Source of the DNA: Bacteroides sp.
Lineage (GTDB): Bacteria; Bacteroidota; Bacteroidia; Bacteroidales; Bacteroidaceae
Assembly (NCBI GenBank): GCA_017472925.1
Contig: JAFUNS010000046.1
Coordinates: forward strand, 49,731 to 113,730
Length of the DNA: 64,000 nt
Reading direction: 5' to 3'
Shown: piece after piece, positions 54,218 through 62,564 of the stretch
Layout: every line of letters starts with the position of its first letter
Position numbering within the stretch: the stretch's first letter is position 1
Position numbers and translations under genes: made by a program
The notes under the pieces: model-generated
Seen by the model: the letters and a program-made list of their open reading frames with translations, nothing else
The model's database searches: none
What the model was told of the DNA's origin: nothing

Positions 54218-55150
54218 CTAATCATAATGATGAGGCCTCATTAGTAGCAGAGTATCCGAAAGGTTTGTTTTCTCATCATGTATTAGAGAATAATTAAAAG
54301 GGATGAATATAGTATCTTTTGATTGTATGGAATCGTATTCATATCTAAGCATATTGTGGTATTTATAATAATAGGGTCGTGGCTCGCTATGATGGATATG
54401 ATACAAATCACTGAAAATAATATTGATATAAAATCTATCGTGTTTTTTTACAGTACGGACATAGCTAAACCAATTGTCGTATTGGAAAGAGAAATCCTGT
54501 TCTGCATATACTTCTTTGATCTGTAATTTAGAGGAATTGGGAAGTAACCTATTTTGCAGCTTAAATTTGTATGGCCATAAAACGGCATTAGCCTTTTGCG
54601 ACTCTTGTAATGTGTAGTTACGGTTAAAATTTCTATATCCGGCTAAAGAATAATATGCGATGATTATTAATAAGTATGAAAAAACACAATATCGAAGTTG
54701 TTTAAATTGTTTGCGAATAAATGATTGAATGAGTAAATAAAGCAGATGGGTTAAGGTTGTGAATAATGCTATCAAAGGTATGAAAGAAAGTACAATCCCC
54801 ATTTTTCCTAACTGTTCTCTTGACATTAACCATATTGTGAAGGTTGTTGTCATAAAATATACAATATTCTTCCACCAGTTTGTAAAAATTCTATCTTTAT
54901 TGATATTTATTAGGCTAAAAATCGCAATAAGCAATAAACTAATGGCATAAATAAATAGATACTTTGCTACTATTTCTTGGTGAAGTATACTTATACTTAT
55001 GCTGATGGATAACAGTACTGTAGAGAGAATGATGCGTAAGGGGATTATCATCCGTTGTGGTATGCAGATCCATAACAAAGTCTTGTTTGTCCGCCCATGG
55101 AGGATGAACAATCCTGCAATGAAACTAACAAATACAAAAAGTGGTCCCAT
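54218..55150 (-). CDS. Hypothetical membrane protein, tandem paralogue 1
   Basis: The 310-residue protein has five or six hydrophobic helices in the first 180 residues and a soluble C-terminal domain (about 180-310) with SLAGYRNFNRNYTLQESQKA, shared with the next gene as GGYRNTDRNYTIKESKKAGA. I do not recognise the family. The pair is in tandem on the minus strand, AT-rich, and looks like a gene duplication. Likely an inner-membrane protein with a periplasmic tail. Confidence 0.7.
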   Translation of the reverse strand: MGPLFVFVSFIAGLFILHGRTNKTLLWICIPQRMIIPLRIILSTVLLSISISISILHQEIVAKYLFIYAISLLLIAIFSLININKDRIFTNWWKNIVYFMTTTFTIWLMSREQLGKMGIVLSFIPLIALFTTLTHLLYLLIQSFIRKQFKQLRYCVFSYLLIIIAYYSLAGYRNFNRNYTLQESQKANAVLWPYKFKLQNRLLPNSSKLQIKEVYAEQDFSFQYDNWFSYVRTVKKHDRFYINIIFSDLYHIHHSEPRPYYYKYHNMLRYEYDSIQSKDTIFIPFNYSLIHDEKTNLSDTLLLMRPHHYD

Positions 55151-55296
55151 AATTAGTATGGCTTACTAACATTCATTTCACAAAATAAGATTATTTACCT
55201 GACATTTCAAAGAAAATTTAATGATAATACTACCAGTGCTTTGTTCTTAGTTTTTCTTATTTTATTTTTCCGCTTCCGCTCATAATTCTTCAAGTT

Positions 55297-56292
55297 TTAT
55301 TTTGACTTTCGTTTTGTTAATAGAAGGGTATCTGTAACAGCTTTACCCTTAGGTGTAAGGGAATATTTGAATCTGAATACTATAGTGTCGGGTGGTGGAA
55401 TAGTATCGTAATGTTTTTTACTGGTTAGACAATATCGTTTATAATCATAAAATGCCAAAATTGAATCTTCTATAGCTGGATAGTAATGTTCTGTGAAATC
55501 TTTTTCAAATAGAATGTTTACGCAGTAATTTTTGAATCCAATATAATTGGGGAAACGTTCATAACTTACCCAGTTGCGATATCTGAAATGGTGGAAATCT
55601 TTTTCCGCATACGCACCTTCAACGGGTAATATAAGAGAATCAGGAATTTGTTTGCTAATACGTTGTATGTCGTATTCCCATAAAAAAGCTCCAGCCTTTT
55701 TGGATTCCTTTATTGTATAGTTTCGGTCGGTGTTCCTATATCCTCCCAATGTAAAAAAGAGAATGGTCAGTATGGTATATATCAAACAACAGTATTTGAT
55801 AGGCTTGAGATTCTTTTCATGCTTGGCTGAAATGAAAAGAATTGTAAAGTGACGAATGGTTAAAAGAATGGATATAAAAGGAAAACCTAATAGAGGAATC
55901 ATATTCTTACCTTCCAATGAAAGACCGTCTCTGGTGTGTAGCCAAATGATTATTGTTGTAACGGTAGCATATACTATATGTTTCCACCAATTTTCTAATA
56001 TCTGATGCGGAATACGAAGTTCTTTTGAAGTGATGAAGAATGCTATAAAAATAAAACTGAAAGTTATGAATAAAACGGCTCCAATAACAATTAAAGAAGC
56101 AGATATATATGGGTCATTCCCCATTAAAGCGATTACAACAAATGATAAAAAAAATGTGATGGATAAAAATATGCGAAGGATAATAAACAATTGTTGGGGT
56201 ATATCCAAACAAGCTATAACCTTGCCCGCTATCTTATTGTTAAGAACAATCAGCCCTATAACGAAACATAATATTGCAGCAATTGTATCCAT
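55297..56292 (-). CDS. Hypothetical membrane protein, tandem paralogue 2
   Basis: The 331-residue protein has the same layout as the 54218 gene: about six hydrophobic helices, then a soluble tail with YRNTDRNYTIKE, GAYAEKDFHHFRYRNWVSYER and RFKYSLTPKGK. It precedes its paralogue on the minus strand with a 146-bp gap. A -7 box (CAAAGATA, 56317-56324) lies about 25 bp upstream. Function unknown. Confidence 0.7.
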   Translation of the reverse strand: MDTIAAILCFVIGLIVLNNKIAGKVIACLDIPQQLFIILRIFLSITFFLSFVVIALMGNDPYISASLIVIGAVLFITFSFIFIAFFITSKELRIPHQILENWWKHIVYATVTTIIIWLHTRDGLSLEGKNMIPLLGFPFISILLTIRHFTILFISAKHEKNLKPIKYCCLIYTILTILFFTLGGYRNTDRNYTIKESKKAGAFLWEYDIQRISKQIPDSLILPVEGAYAEKDFHHFRYRNWVSYERFPNYIGFKNYCVNILFEKDFTEHYYPAIEDSILAFYDYKRYCLTSKKHYDTIPPPDTIVFRFKYSLTPKGKAVTDTLLLTKRKSK

Positions 56293-56370
56293 CTTATAAT
56301 GATATTACGATATAGCCAAAGATACTACATTTTATTGTTTTTCAAATGGTATTTGCTAAATAATTACATA

Positions 56371-56420
56371 ACAAAAGTTCAATGCAGCCTTTGGGGGTCG
56401 TCGTGAAGCGGAAGTGTTTT
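56371..56420. repeat. Inverted copy of the ferredoxin gene 3' end
   Basis: These 50 bp are the reverse complement of 57045-57094 (48 of 50 match; GT replaces CC at one spot). In frame they read KFNAAFGGRREAEVF, the near end of the EFR1 protein, without the rest of that gene. Confidence 0.93.
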
Positions 56421-56438
56421 TATTTAGTATAGACAAAA

Positions 56439-56473
56439 GCCCATCATTGATATTTTACTTGTCAATGATGGGC
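56439..56473 (-). terminator. Terminator of the 56486 gene
   Basis: GCCCATCATTGA (56439-56450) pairs perfectly with TCAATGATGGGC (56462-56473); on the minus strand it is followed by TTTT. Confidence 0.85.
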
Positions 56474-56485
56474 ATTTCTTACATA

Positions 56486-57019
56486 TTAAAAGAACGTTTT
56501 CTTTAATTTGATTTTCATGCCCTTTTTGAAATCAATGATAGAATCGTTTCTAATGATGAGCTGTGGTGGAATTTTGTGGCGGTTATGGTTGGTGTCTACT
56601 TCCAAAATGTATTCATTATCATTCTTTGTATAGGTTCCGAAACAATATCCTTCAGAATAACCAGTTTCTTCATAATGGATGTAATATTCGGGTAAATCTT
56701 TTCTTAGCATTAACCTAAAAACACTGTCATTTATGTTAACATGGTAGTCAATGTTGTTTTTCCTCCAATCCATATGTTTTGCAAAACCTGCGGTAAAGTT
56801 GATTCCGTAAAATAGGAAAAGTGTATTGACAAAAAAAATAAAAGCCCATTTCCTTCTGAGCAGCAGTAATATAATACATGTAATACCCGCAACAATACCA
56901 CTATAAAAAAATGTAGTAAGTCCATCTTCGTGTACTTCTGAACAAAAATAAGTAAAAGCCAAAATGCTTAAATCTATAAGTACTAATGCGATAATATATG
57001 GATTAGGTTTTCTCTTCAT
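56486..57019 (-). CDS. Hypothetical membrane protein between inverted repeats
   Basis: The 177-residue protein has a basic start (MKRKPNPY), about three hydrophobic helices (about 8-25, 33-55 and 55-75) and a soluble tail with YYIHYEETGYSEGYCFGTYTKND. I do not recognise the family. It lies wholly within the 624 bp between the two 50-bp arms, with its own terminator, so it looks like inserted cargo behind the ferredoxin gene. It is more AT-rich than the ferredoxin gene. Confidence 0.7.
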   Translation of the reverse strand: MKRKPNPYIIALVLIDLSILAFTYFCSEVHEDGLTTFFYSGIVAGITCIILLLLRRKWAFIFFVNTLFLFYGINFTAGFAKHMDWRKNNIDYHVNINDSVFRLMLRKDLPEYYIHYEETGYSEGYCFGTYTKNDNEYILEVDTNHNRHKIPPQLIIRNDSIIDFKKGMKIKLKKTFF

Positions 57020-57036
57020 GGTATTGGCTTAAAACT

Positions 57037-57804
57037 TCATATATAAAACACTTCCGCTTCACGACGGGCCCCAAAGGCTGCATTGAACTTTTGTGCAGCA
57101 CCTTCGTAGATTTCGCCTCTGAAATTGCGGCTTTGTGTAGGACAAACCACTATGCAACGACCACAGGCTATGCACTTTTCGTTATCGGTTTGTGGAGGGT
57201 TGGCAAGCGAAATGGCACCTGTAGGACAAAGTCGGGCACACTTGCCACAAGCATTGCAGGCCTCATCCGAAGTGGGGCGAAGAGCAGCCTTTCCCGGTTC
57301 TCTGTAAGGGCGGTTACCCTTTACTTGGATGGTGGGCAAATGGTTGGTTTCTTGCATCAACAGGGTGTGACAACGGGTGGCAAAACGGTCTATCACCACC
57401 TTATCCTCCGCATCGGGCCGATGGGTAGCCACTTGGGGGAAGATGCAATGGCGGGCTATGAAGGCACCTGCACCAATTACCTGAAAACCATTGGCATGCA
57501 ACATGTCGGTGAGTTCCAACAAGGCATCGTCATAGTCGCGATTGCCATAAACAGCTACTGCTATGGCTTTGGTATGCTGTCCCTTGAAGCGCTGGAGGCG
57601 TTCTACGGCCATTGTGGGGATGCGACCGGCATAGACGGGGATTCCCATGACCAGCACATCTTCGGAGGGTATCTGAACTTCTCGTAAGGAATCGTCGTTG
57701 GTAACATCATAAACCTGTGTTTCGGATGTCCATGCATCTGCTATCTGTTCGCAAATGGCCCGTGTGGTGTACGTAGCACTGAAATATACAACGTGTGTTT
57801 TCAT
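57037..57804 (-). CDS. EFR1-type flavodoxin-ferredoxin protein
   Basis: The 255-residue protein combines an N-terminal flavodoxin-like domain (about 1-145: VVYFSATYTTRAICEQIA, VLVMGIPVYAGRIPT, AVYGNRDYDDAL) with two 4Fe-4S ferredoxin motifs (CNACGKCARLCP near 187, CIACGRCIVVCP near 214). EFR1-family proteins are likely electron carriers in anaerobes; partner unknown. A minus-strand -7 box (CAAATGTA, 57830-57837) lies about 27 bp upstream. Its last codons are duplicated in inverted orientation at 56371-56420. Confidence 0.9.
   Translation of the reverse strand: MKTHVVYFSATYTTRAICEQIADAWTSETQVYDVTNDDSLREVQIPSEDVLVMGIPVYAGRIPTMAVERLQRFKGQHTKAIAVAVYGNRDYDDALLELTDMLHANGFQVIGAGAFIARHCIFPQVATHRPDAEDKVVIDRFATRCHTLLMQETNHLPTIQVKGNRPYREPGKAALRPTSDEACNACGKCARLCPTGAISLANPPQTDNEKCIACGRCIVVCPTQSRNFRGEIYEGAAQKFNAAFGARREAEVFYI
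57045..57094. repeat. Right arm of the 50-bp inverted repeat
   Basis: Lies within the last 19 codons of the EFR1 gene, ending two codons and the stop short of its 3' end. Confidence 0.93.
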
Positions 57805-57971
57805 TTTTCTTTTCTATTTTTTGTTGATACAAATGTAGGTAAAACCTTTGATTTGTCCAATAAGGGTATTCAAAGTTTTCATGACATGAAAAATAAAGTT
57901 CCAAACATTTTGAAACCGGTATTGTGATGTTGTATCTTTGCAACAATAACAGATAACAGATGTTTTTGAAA

Positions 57972-58006
57972 GAGGAAAACGACGTTTTATCGACCGTAAA
58001 ACGATG
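57972..58006. repeat. Family C intergenic repeat, copy 3
   Basis: GAGGAAAACGACGTTTTATC then GACCGTAAAACGATGC matches the right half of copies 1 and 2. It lies between the -7 box (TATCTTTG, 57933-57940) and the HAD start, so it is in that gene's leader. Confidence 0.7.
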
Positions 58007-58059
58007 CTTTCCTATCCCGAAAACGACGAGTAACAGACAACCACCCAAAACATAACCCT

Positions 58060-58845
58060 ATGACGAAAGCAATCTTTTTTGATATCGACGGGACATTGGT
58101 CAGTTTCCAGACACATACCATACCGGCTTCGACCATCGAGGCCTTGACTCTTGCACACCAGCAAGGCATCCAAATCTTCATCGCCACCGGTCGGCCTACC
58201 CTCATCATCAACAACCTGGGCGAGTTGCAAAGCCGGGGGTTGATAGATGGATACATCACCATGAACGGGGGATACTGCTATGTGGGTGATGAATTGGTGT
58301 ATAAAAGTTGTATTCCCGAGCACGATGTGCAGACCATTGCCCGCTTCTGTCAAGAGAGAAATTATCCTTGCATCTTTGTAGGTGAGCACGATGCCTCGGT
58401 TTGTCAGCCCGACGATATGCTGCGCTACGTTTTCTATCAGCACTTGGGAGTGAAGGAATTCCCTGTAGAAGATTTCGACAAGGCCATCCAACGCGATGTT
58501 TACCAAATCACTTCCTTCTTCAATCCCGAACAAGAAAAGGAGCTGCTTCCGCATGTAGGCAATTGTGAGTTCGGCCGATGGCATCCGGCTTTTGTGGATA
58601 TCACCGCCAAGAGCAACACCAAGCAGAAGGGCATTGACAAATTTATAGAGCGCTTTGGATTCAAGCTGGAAGAAACCATGGCCTTTGGGGATGGAGGTAA
58701 TGATATGGGCATGCTTCGCCATGCAGGCATCGGAGTGGCCATGGGCAATGCTACCGACGAGGTAAAGGCAGTGGCCGACTATGTCACTACCTCTGTGGAC
58801 GAGGATGGCATCTATCATGCCTTGAAACATTTTGGAATGATCTGA
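58060..58845 (+). CDS. Cof-type HAD-IIB phosphatase
   Basis: The 261-residue cytoplasmic enzyme has HAD motif I FDIDGTLVS (Asp9, Asp11), motif II ATGRP (Thr40), a C2-type cap (about 80-185), Lys in NTKQKGIDKF (about 190), and motif IV FGDGGNDMGML (about 208-218). Members dephosphorylate sugar phosphates, FMN or pyridoxal phosphate; the substrate is not evident. A -7 box is at 57933-57940 with a family C repeat in the leader. The DUF3810 gene starts 5 bp downstream. Confidence 0.93.
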   Translation: MTKAIFFDIDGTLVSFQTHTIPASTIEALTLAHQQGIQIFIATGRPTLIINNLGELQSRGLIDGYITMNGGYCYVGDELVYKSCIPEHDVQTIARFCQERNYPCIFVGEHDASVCQPDDMLRYVFYQHLGVKEFPVEDFDKAIQRDVYQITSFFNPEQEKELLPHVGNCEFGRWHPAFVDITAKSNTKQKGIDKFIERFGFKLEETMAFGDGGNDMGMLRHAGIGVAMGNATDEVKAVADYVTTSVDEDGIYHALKHFGMI

Positions 58846-58850
58846 GCAGC

Positions 58851-59894
58851 ATGAAAAATAAAGTAGTCATCATTCGTTGGGCATGTTTAGTAGGGTGCAT
58901 CACCTTCATCATCGCATGCCGCTATATGCCGGCTCTGGCCGAGTGGTATGCCCGCGAGGTGTATCCATTCCTCTCATCGGTGTTATCGGCCATTTCCTCG
59001 CCCTTCCCCTTCCCTCTGGAAGAAATCCTGGTGGTAAGCCTCATCCTATGGCTTGTTCTCTATCCCATCAGAAAACGGAAGAAAGGCATCTCCTGGCGGA
59101 AGATTCTTCTGGGCGAAGTCGAAATATTAGCTTGGGTATATGTGTGGTTTTACATGGGATGGGGGTTGAACTACTTCCGATACAACATCTACACCCGCAT
59201 GCAGACACCTCCGGTTGCTTATGAAGAACAGCGTTTCAAGGACTTTCTAAAGGAATATACCGAGCAATTAAATGCAACTTATCAGCTTCATACAGAAATA
59301 GATGCCGACACATTAAAGAAGCACATCAGTGGCTTCTATGCCCATTTGCCTGCTATGTATGGATTGACAAAGCCCAAAGCATGGCAAGTGCCCAAGGAGT
59401 TTATCCTTACCCCCTTGTACTCCAAGGTGGGTGTGCTGGGTTCTATGGGACCTTTTCTGGCCGAGGCGCAACTCAATGCCGACCTCCCCGCCGTGCAATA
59501 TCCCTTTACTTATGCCCACGAATTTTCCCATCTGTTGGGGGTAAGCAACGAGGCCGAGGCGAATTATTGGGCCTATCGGGCTTGTACAGAATCGCGCATT
59601 GAGGCCTTGCAATATTGCGGACACTTTGGATTGTTGCCCTACGTCATCGCCAATGCCTCCCATTTGTTGCCTAAAGAAGATTACCAGGCATGGTTGCAGA
59701 CCATCCGCCCTGAGGTGAAAGAGCAATTCAACGCCAAGAACCGTTATTGGAAGGAGCGCTATTCGCCTCTGGTAGGTCAAGCACAAGACTTTGTCTACAA
59801 TCTCTTCTTGAAGGGCAACCAAATTCCTTCGGGCAAGAAAAACTATGCAGAGGTAATCGGATTGTTGCTTTCGTTGCAGGGGGAGAAAGACTAG
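58851..59894 (+). CDS. DUF3810 membrane protein with HExxH motif
   Basis: The 347-residue protein has three N-terminal hydrophobic helices (about 5-25, 55-75 and 90-110) and a soluble domain with AHEFSHLLGVSNEAEANYWAY (about 222-242), a zinc-metallopeptidase-like site with Glu in NEAEAN as a probable third ligand. It fits DUF3810. It is coupled to the HAD gene (5-bp gap). Peptidase activity is inferred from the motif. Confidence 0.85.
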   Translation: MKNKVVIIRWACLVGCITFIIACRYMPALAEWYAREVYPFLSSVLSAISSPFPFPLEEILVVSLILWLVLYPIRKRKKGISWRKILLGEVEILAWVYVWFYMGWGLNYFRYNIYTRMQTPPVAYEEQRFKDFLKEYTEQLNATYQLHTEIDADTLKKHISGFYAHLPAMYGLTKPKAWQVPKEFILTPLYSKVGVLGSMGPFLAEAQLNADLPAVQYPFTYAHEFSHLLGVSNEAEANYWAYRACTESRIEALQYCGHFGLLPYVIANASHLLPKEDYQAWLQTIRPEVKEQFNAKNRYWKERYSPLVGQAQDFVYNLFLKGNQIPSGKKNYAEVIGLLLSLQGEKD

Positions 59895-59905
59895 AAGTTT
59901 ACACA

Positions 59906-60364
59906 TTATTCATATGAACACAAGGTAGTATTTATTTGTATGATGGTAGAACCATTATGGGCTACATTAATCGCCTGATAAACAGGAGAATCGATTGGAT
60001 TAAAAGCATGAATGAAAAAATCATAGTTTCGTGCGAAACCTCCAATTATAGAAATCGCATCAATATAATATGCTTGAAAAGTTTCATGAGTTTTAATTCT
60101 TTTATCTATCAATAACCAATTAAACAATTCTACTATAAATATACGTTTTCTTGTATGGTTATATTTTATATTCTTTAATATGTTTTGTGCGTCAGATAAT
60201 GGCATACAACAAGCCTCTGATAATTCATTGGCCATATCAAAAAAAATAGCAAGCTCTTTTATAAATTTATCACCTTCGGATAATTTATAATGGTCGGTTA
60301 TTTCTGCCATGATTTTGAGAATAGCCTGTTTCTCTTCATGCCTTATTACAACAATTTCTTCCAT
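59906..60364 (-). CDS. Hypothetical protein near the element boundary
   Basis: The 152-residue protein is mostly helical (FFDMANELSEACCMPL, FIVELFNWLLIDKRIK) and ends in a beta-like tail (GSTIIQINTTLC). No signal peptide or motif I recognise. It is convergent with DUF3810 and AT-rich. It may belong to the mobile element starting at about 60.4 kb or be a leftover of an older insertion. Confidence 0.6.
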   Translation of the reverse strand: MEEIVVIRHEEKQAILKIMAEITDHYKLSEGDKFIKELAIFFDMANELSEACCMPLSDAQNILKNIKYNHTRKRIFIVELFNWLLIDKRIKTHETFQAYYIDAISIIGGFARNYDFFIHAFNPIDSPVYQAINVAHNGSTIIQINTTLCSYE

Positions 60365-60457
60365 ATACTACAATCGTTTTTATTTCAACTCGATAGTTAG
60401 AAATCCGTTACTATATGATAGTGATGTTGTGCCAACCAATCCCCAGAAGAAGGCGGA

Positions 60458-60580
60458 TTAAAAATAAGGTGTGGGAACTATATTTGTCTTATCCTCTCTC
60501 TGGCTTCTCGCATTGCCAATGGTACGGATAAAACAATAGCCCACACCAAAAGAAAATATCAAAAAGCCTACAATGTTCAT
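60458..60580 (-). CDS. Short membrane ORF, 40 residues
   Basis: ATG at 60580 opens a 40-residue frame with one transmembrane helix (NIVGFLIFSFGVGYCFIRTI) and a polar tail. An in-frame TAG lies six codons upstream. It might be a real micro-protein or the tail of a decayed gene. Confidence 0.3.
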   Translation of the reverse strand: MNIVGFLIFSFGVGYCFIRTIGNARSQREDKTNIVPTPYF

Positions 60581-60707
60581 GAAGGCTGGATATATCTATG
60601 ATGTGGTGCTACTGTCATCATCTTCGTACCATTTCAAACTTTGCGAGATTTAAATTGTGTTAAAACAGATTTTAATCAATCTTGAATATCAGTGTTTTAT
60701 GATTTTC

Positions 60708-60759
60708 CGTTCTTTGAAATGGTTCTTTAAATGACTCAAAAAGAACGTTTTTAAAGAAC
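60708..60759. promoter_or_regulatory. Overlapping dyads upstream of the integrase
   Basis: CGTTCTTT (60708-60715) pairs with AAAGAACG (60740-60747); GTTCTTTAAA (60722-60731) pairs with TTTAAAGAAC (60750-60759). The four GTTCTTT words are set in two inverted pairs, 33 bp before the ATG. They look like operator or recombinase-binding sites. The rest of the 60365-60792 gap holds only the short ORF at 60458. Confidence 0.55.
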
Positions 60760-60792
60760 AGATTTTTCATACTACTAATTCAGATTTTAACA

Positions 60793-62472
60793 ATGCAGTT
60801 TTTTCCCGAAGAACTAAGGTGTACTTTCAATTTACGGAAACCAAACGGAAAGAAACCGACCAACATTTATATGGTGGTTCGGATGAATGGCAAACAATAT
60901 AAACTTACAACTGGATTGAAAGTTTATCCCTCCCAATGGAACAAACGAAAGGAACTTGCTTACACAAGTGAAATATTAAGCACAACGGATAATGAGAATA
61001 ATATTATCGTAAACAAGAAAATATCAGACCTGAGAAAGTCATTCTTGGATTTTATAGACTATCTTTGCAATCATCCTAATGAAATGAATATAGAATTACT
61101 TAAAAAATACGTTTATAAAGATTGTATTATGTCCAAGAAGAAACAAGCTAATCTGAATGTATGTCTTATTATCAGCAAGGAAGTTGATAAGGATATGGAT
61201 ATTAGTGAGGATAGTAAAAACAATTACTATAACTACTTGGCTTGGTTTGATAAGTTCTTAAAGCATTATTCAATAACCTTCACCTCATTCAATGAAATTA
61301 CCAGTCAAACGTTCAAGGATTATCAGTCCTTTTTGCGTAATGTTACTGATGCAAGAACTAAGGACGGTAAACTATCGGTTAGGTACATCAATAATTGCGT
61401 AAAGAGCTTGTATCAACGTTTGGGAACATACATTGTGCCATTGGGTATGATGGAAAGGGTAAACCTTCTCAATATCACAGTTCCCGTTATCAATGACAAA
61501 ACAGAAGATTACGGTATAGCTTTACGTGATGATGAGATTATCAAGCTATGGAATTATCAGTGTGAAAATGAGAAGGAAGAATTGGTTAGGGACTTGTTCA
61601 TATTGAACTGTTTGACAGGACAACGCATTTCTGATACACAGAAAATCGGTGAAAATGTGGATGAAATTATGAGCATCACCACCATTAAACTCGTTCAGCA
61701 AAAAACAGATAAGTTCGTGAAATGCGGTATTGTATTTGAATTGGCTAAAGATATTCTGAAAAAGTATAACGAAGGCATTCCGAACTTAACCAACAATGAT
61801 ATGAACAATGGTATTAAGAACATTGCTCATAAGGCAAATATTAACAGCATAGAATACGTTGGAAGACAAAGCGGAACCAGTAATAAGGTTACTGTTGTAG
61901 ATAAGCCAAGATATGAATGTATATCTTCTCATACAGGACGAAGAACATTCATCACATTGCTTAAATTGCGTGGTTGGGACTCAACCAAAATAATGCGATA
62001 TTCAGGACATAAGGACACCCGAATGGTTGAACATTACTGTAAATTAAAAGATAGTTTGGAGTATGAAGTTTTTGAAAAGACCAAGCGTGAACACCCTGAG
62101 CTAATATTGCGTATGGTCGGTGAAAATGAACCTGAATTACCTGTTCCAGCTCCACAACTCCGAACAGAAAAGGTTGAAGTTGTTGAAACTACAACTCCGT
62201 CCAACGGTGTTCATACAACCATCGTGAATAGCATTGATGAAGCCAAGAAAGTTCTGAACTACTTGGGTGCTGATGTTGATGATTACATTGAAATTGACAA
62301 TATTAATGAACTATTAAACCTGATTGGCTATTATCATACAGTCATTAAAATGAAGTATGGTGCTACAATGTATGATGTAAAGGAAATCTTCAACAAATAC
62401 GCTGACCCTAAAATGCGAAAGCAACATCTTCATAATCTATTGAAGAAAATGGAAAGCGAAAAACAAGTATAA
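60793..62472 (+). CDS. Tyrosine recombinase / integrase
   Basis: The 559-residue protein is a site-specific integrase: an Arm-DNA-binding-like N-terminal region (about 8-90), a SAM-like core-binding domain (about 115-235) and a catalytic domain (about 255-425). Catalytic residues are visible: Arg in CLTGQRISDTQ, Lys in QQKTDKFVK, His-x-x-Arg in SSHTGRRTF, His in YSGHKDTRM and Tyr in VEHYCKL. The remaining 130 residues form an unusual Pro/Val-rich linker (ELPVPAPQ) and a helical tail beyond the normal end. It probably integrates the element continuing to the right. Confidence 0.93.
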   Translation: MQFFPEELRCTFNLRKPNGKKPTNIYMVVRMNGKQYKLTTGLKVYPSQWNKRKELAYTSEILSTTDNENNIIVNKKISDLRKSFLDFIDYLCNHPNEMNIELLKKYVYKDCIMSKKKQANLNVCLIISKEVDKDMDISEDSKNNYYNYLAWFDKFLKHYSITFTSFNEITSQTFKDYQSFLRNVTDARTKDGKLSVRYINNCVKSLYQRLGTYIVPLGMMERVNLLNITVPVINDKTEDYGIALRDDEIIKLWNYQCENEKEELVRDLFILNCLTGQRISDTQKIGENVDEIMSITTIKLVQQKTDKFVKCGIVFELAKDILKKYNEGIPNLTNNDMNNGIKNIAHKANINSIEYVGRQSGTSNKVTVVDKPRYECISSHTGRRTFITLLKLRGWDSTKIMRYSGHKDTRMVEHYCKLKDSLEYEVFEKTKREHPELILRMVGENEPELPVPAPQLRTEKVEVVETTTPSNGVHTTIVNSIDEAKKVLNYLGADVDDYIEIDNINELLNLIGYYHTVIKMKYGATMYDVKEIFNKYADPKMRKQHLHNLLKKMESEKQV

Positions 62473-62522
62473 TGCCGATATAACATTGCTGAAATATATA
62501 TCCTGTTTGATATGACGCAACC

Positions 62523-62562
62523 AAAGGGTAGGACTACCAATTCAATGGCAACCCTACCCTTT
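62523..62562. terminator. Terminator between integrase and RepA-like gene
   Basis: AAAGGGTAGG pairs with CCTACCCTTT. It lies between two convergent genes. Confidence 0.8.
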
Positions 62563-62564
62563 AA

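Noticed and set aside
60640-60655. CAAACTTTGC resembles the CTnDOT-type attachment core GTAnnTTTGC.
   Set aside because: Two core bases differ, no second copy is visible, and the sequence also resembles a promoter box. Not enough to call an attachment site.
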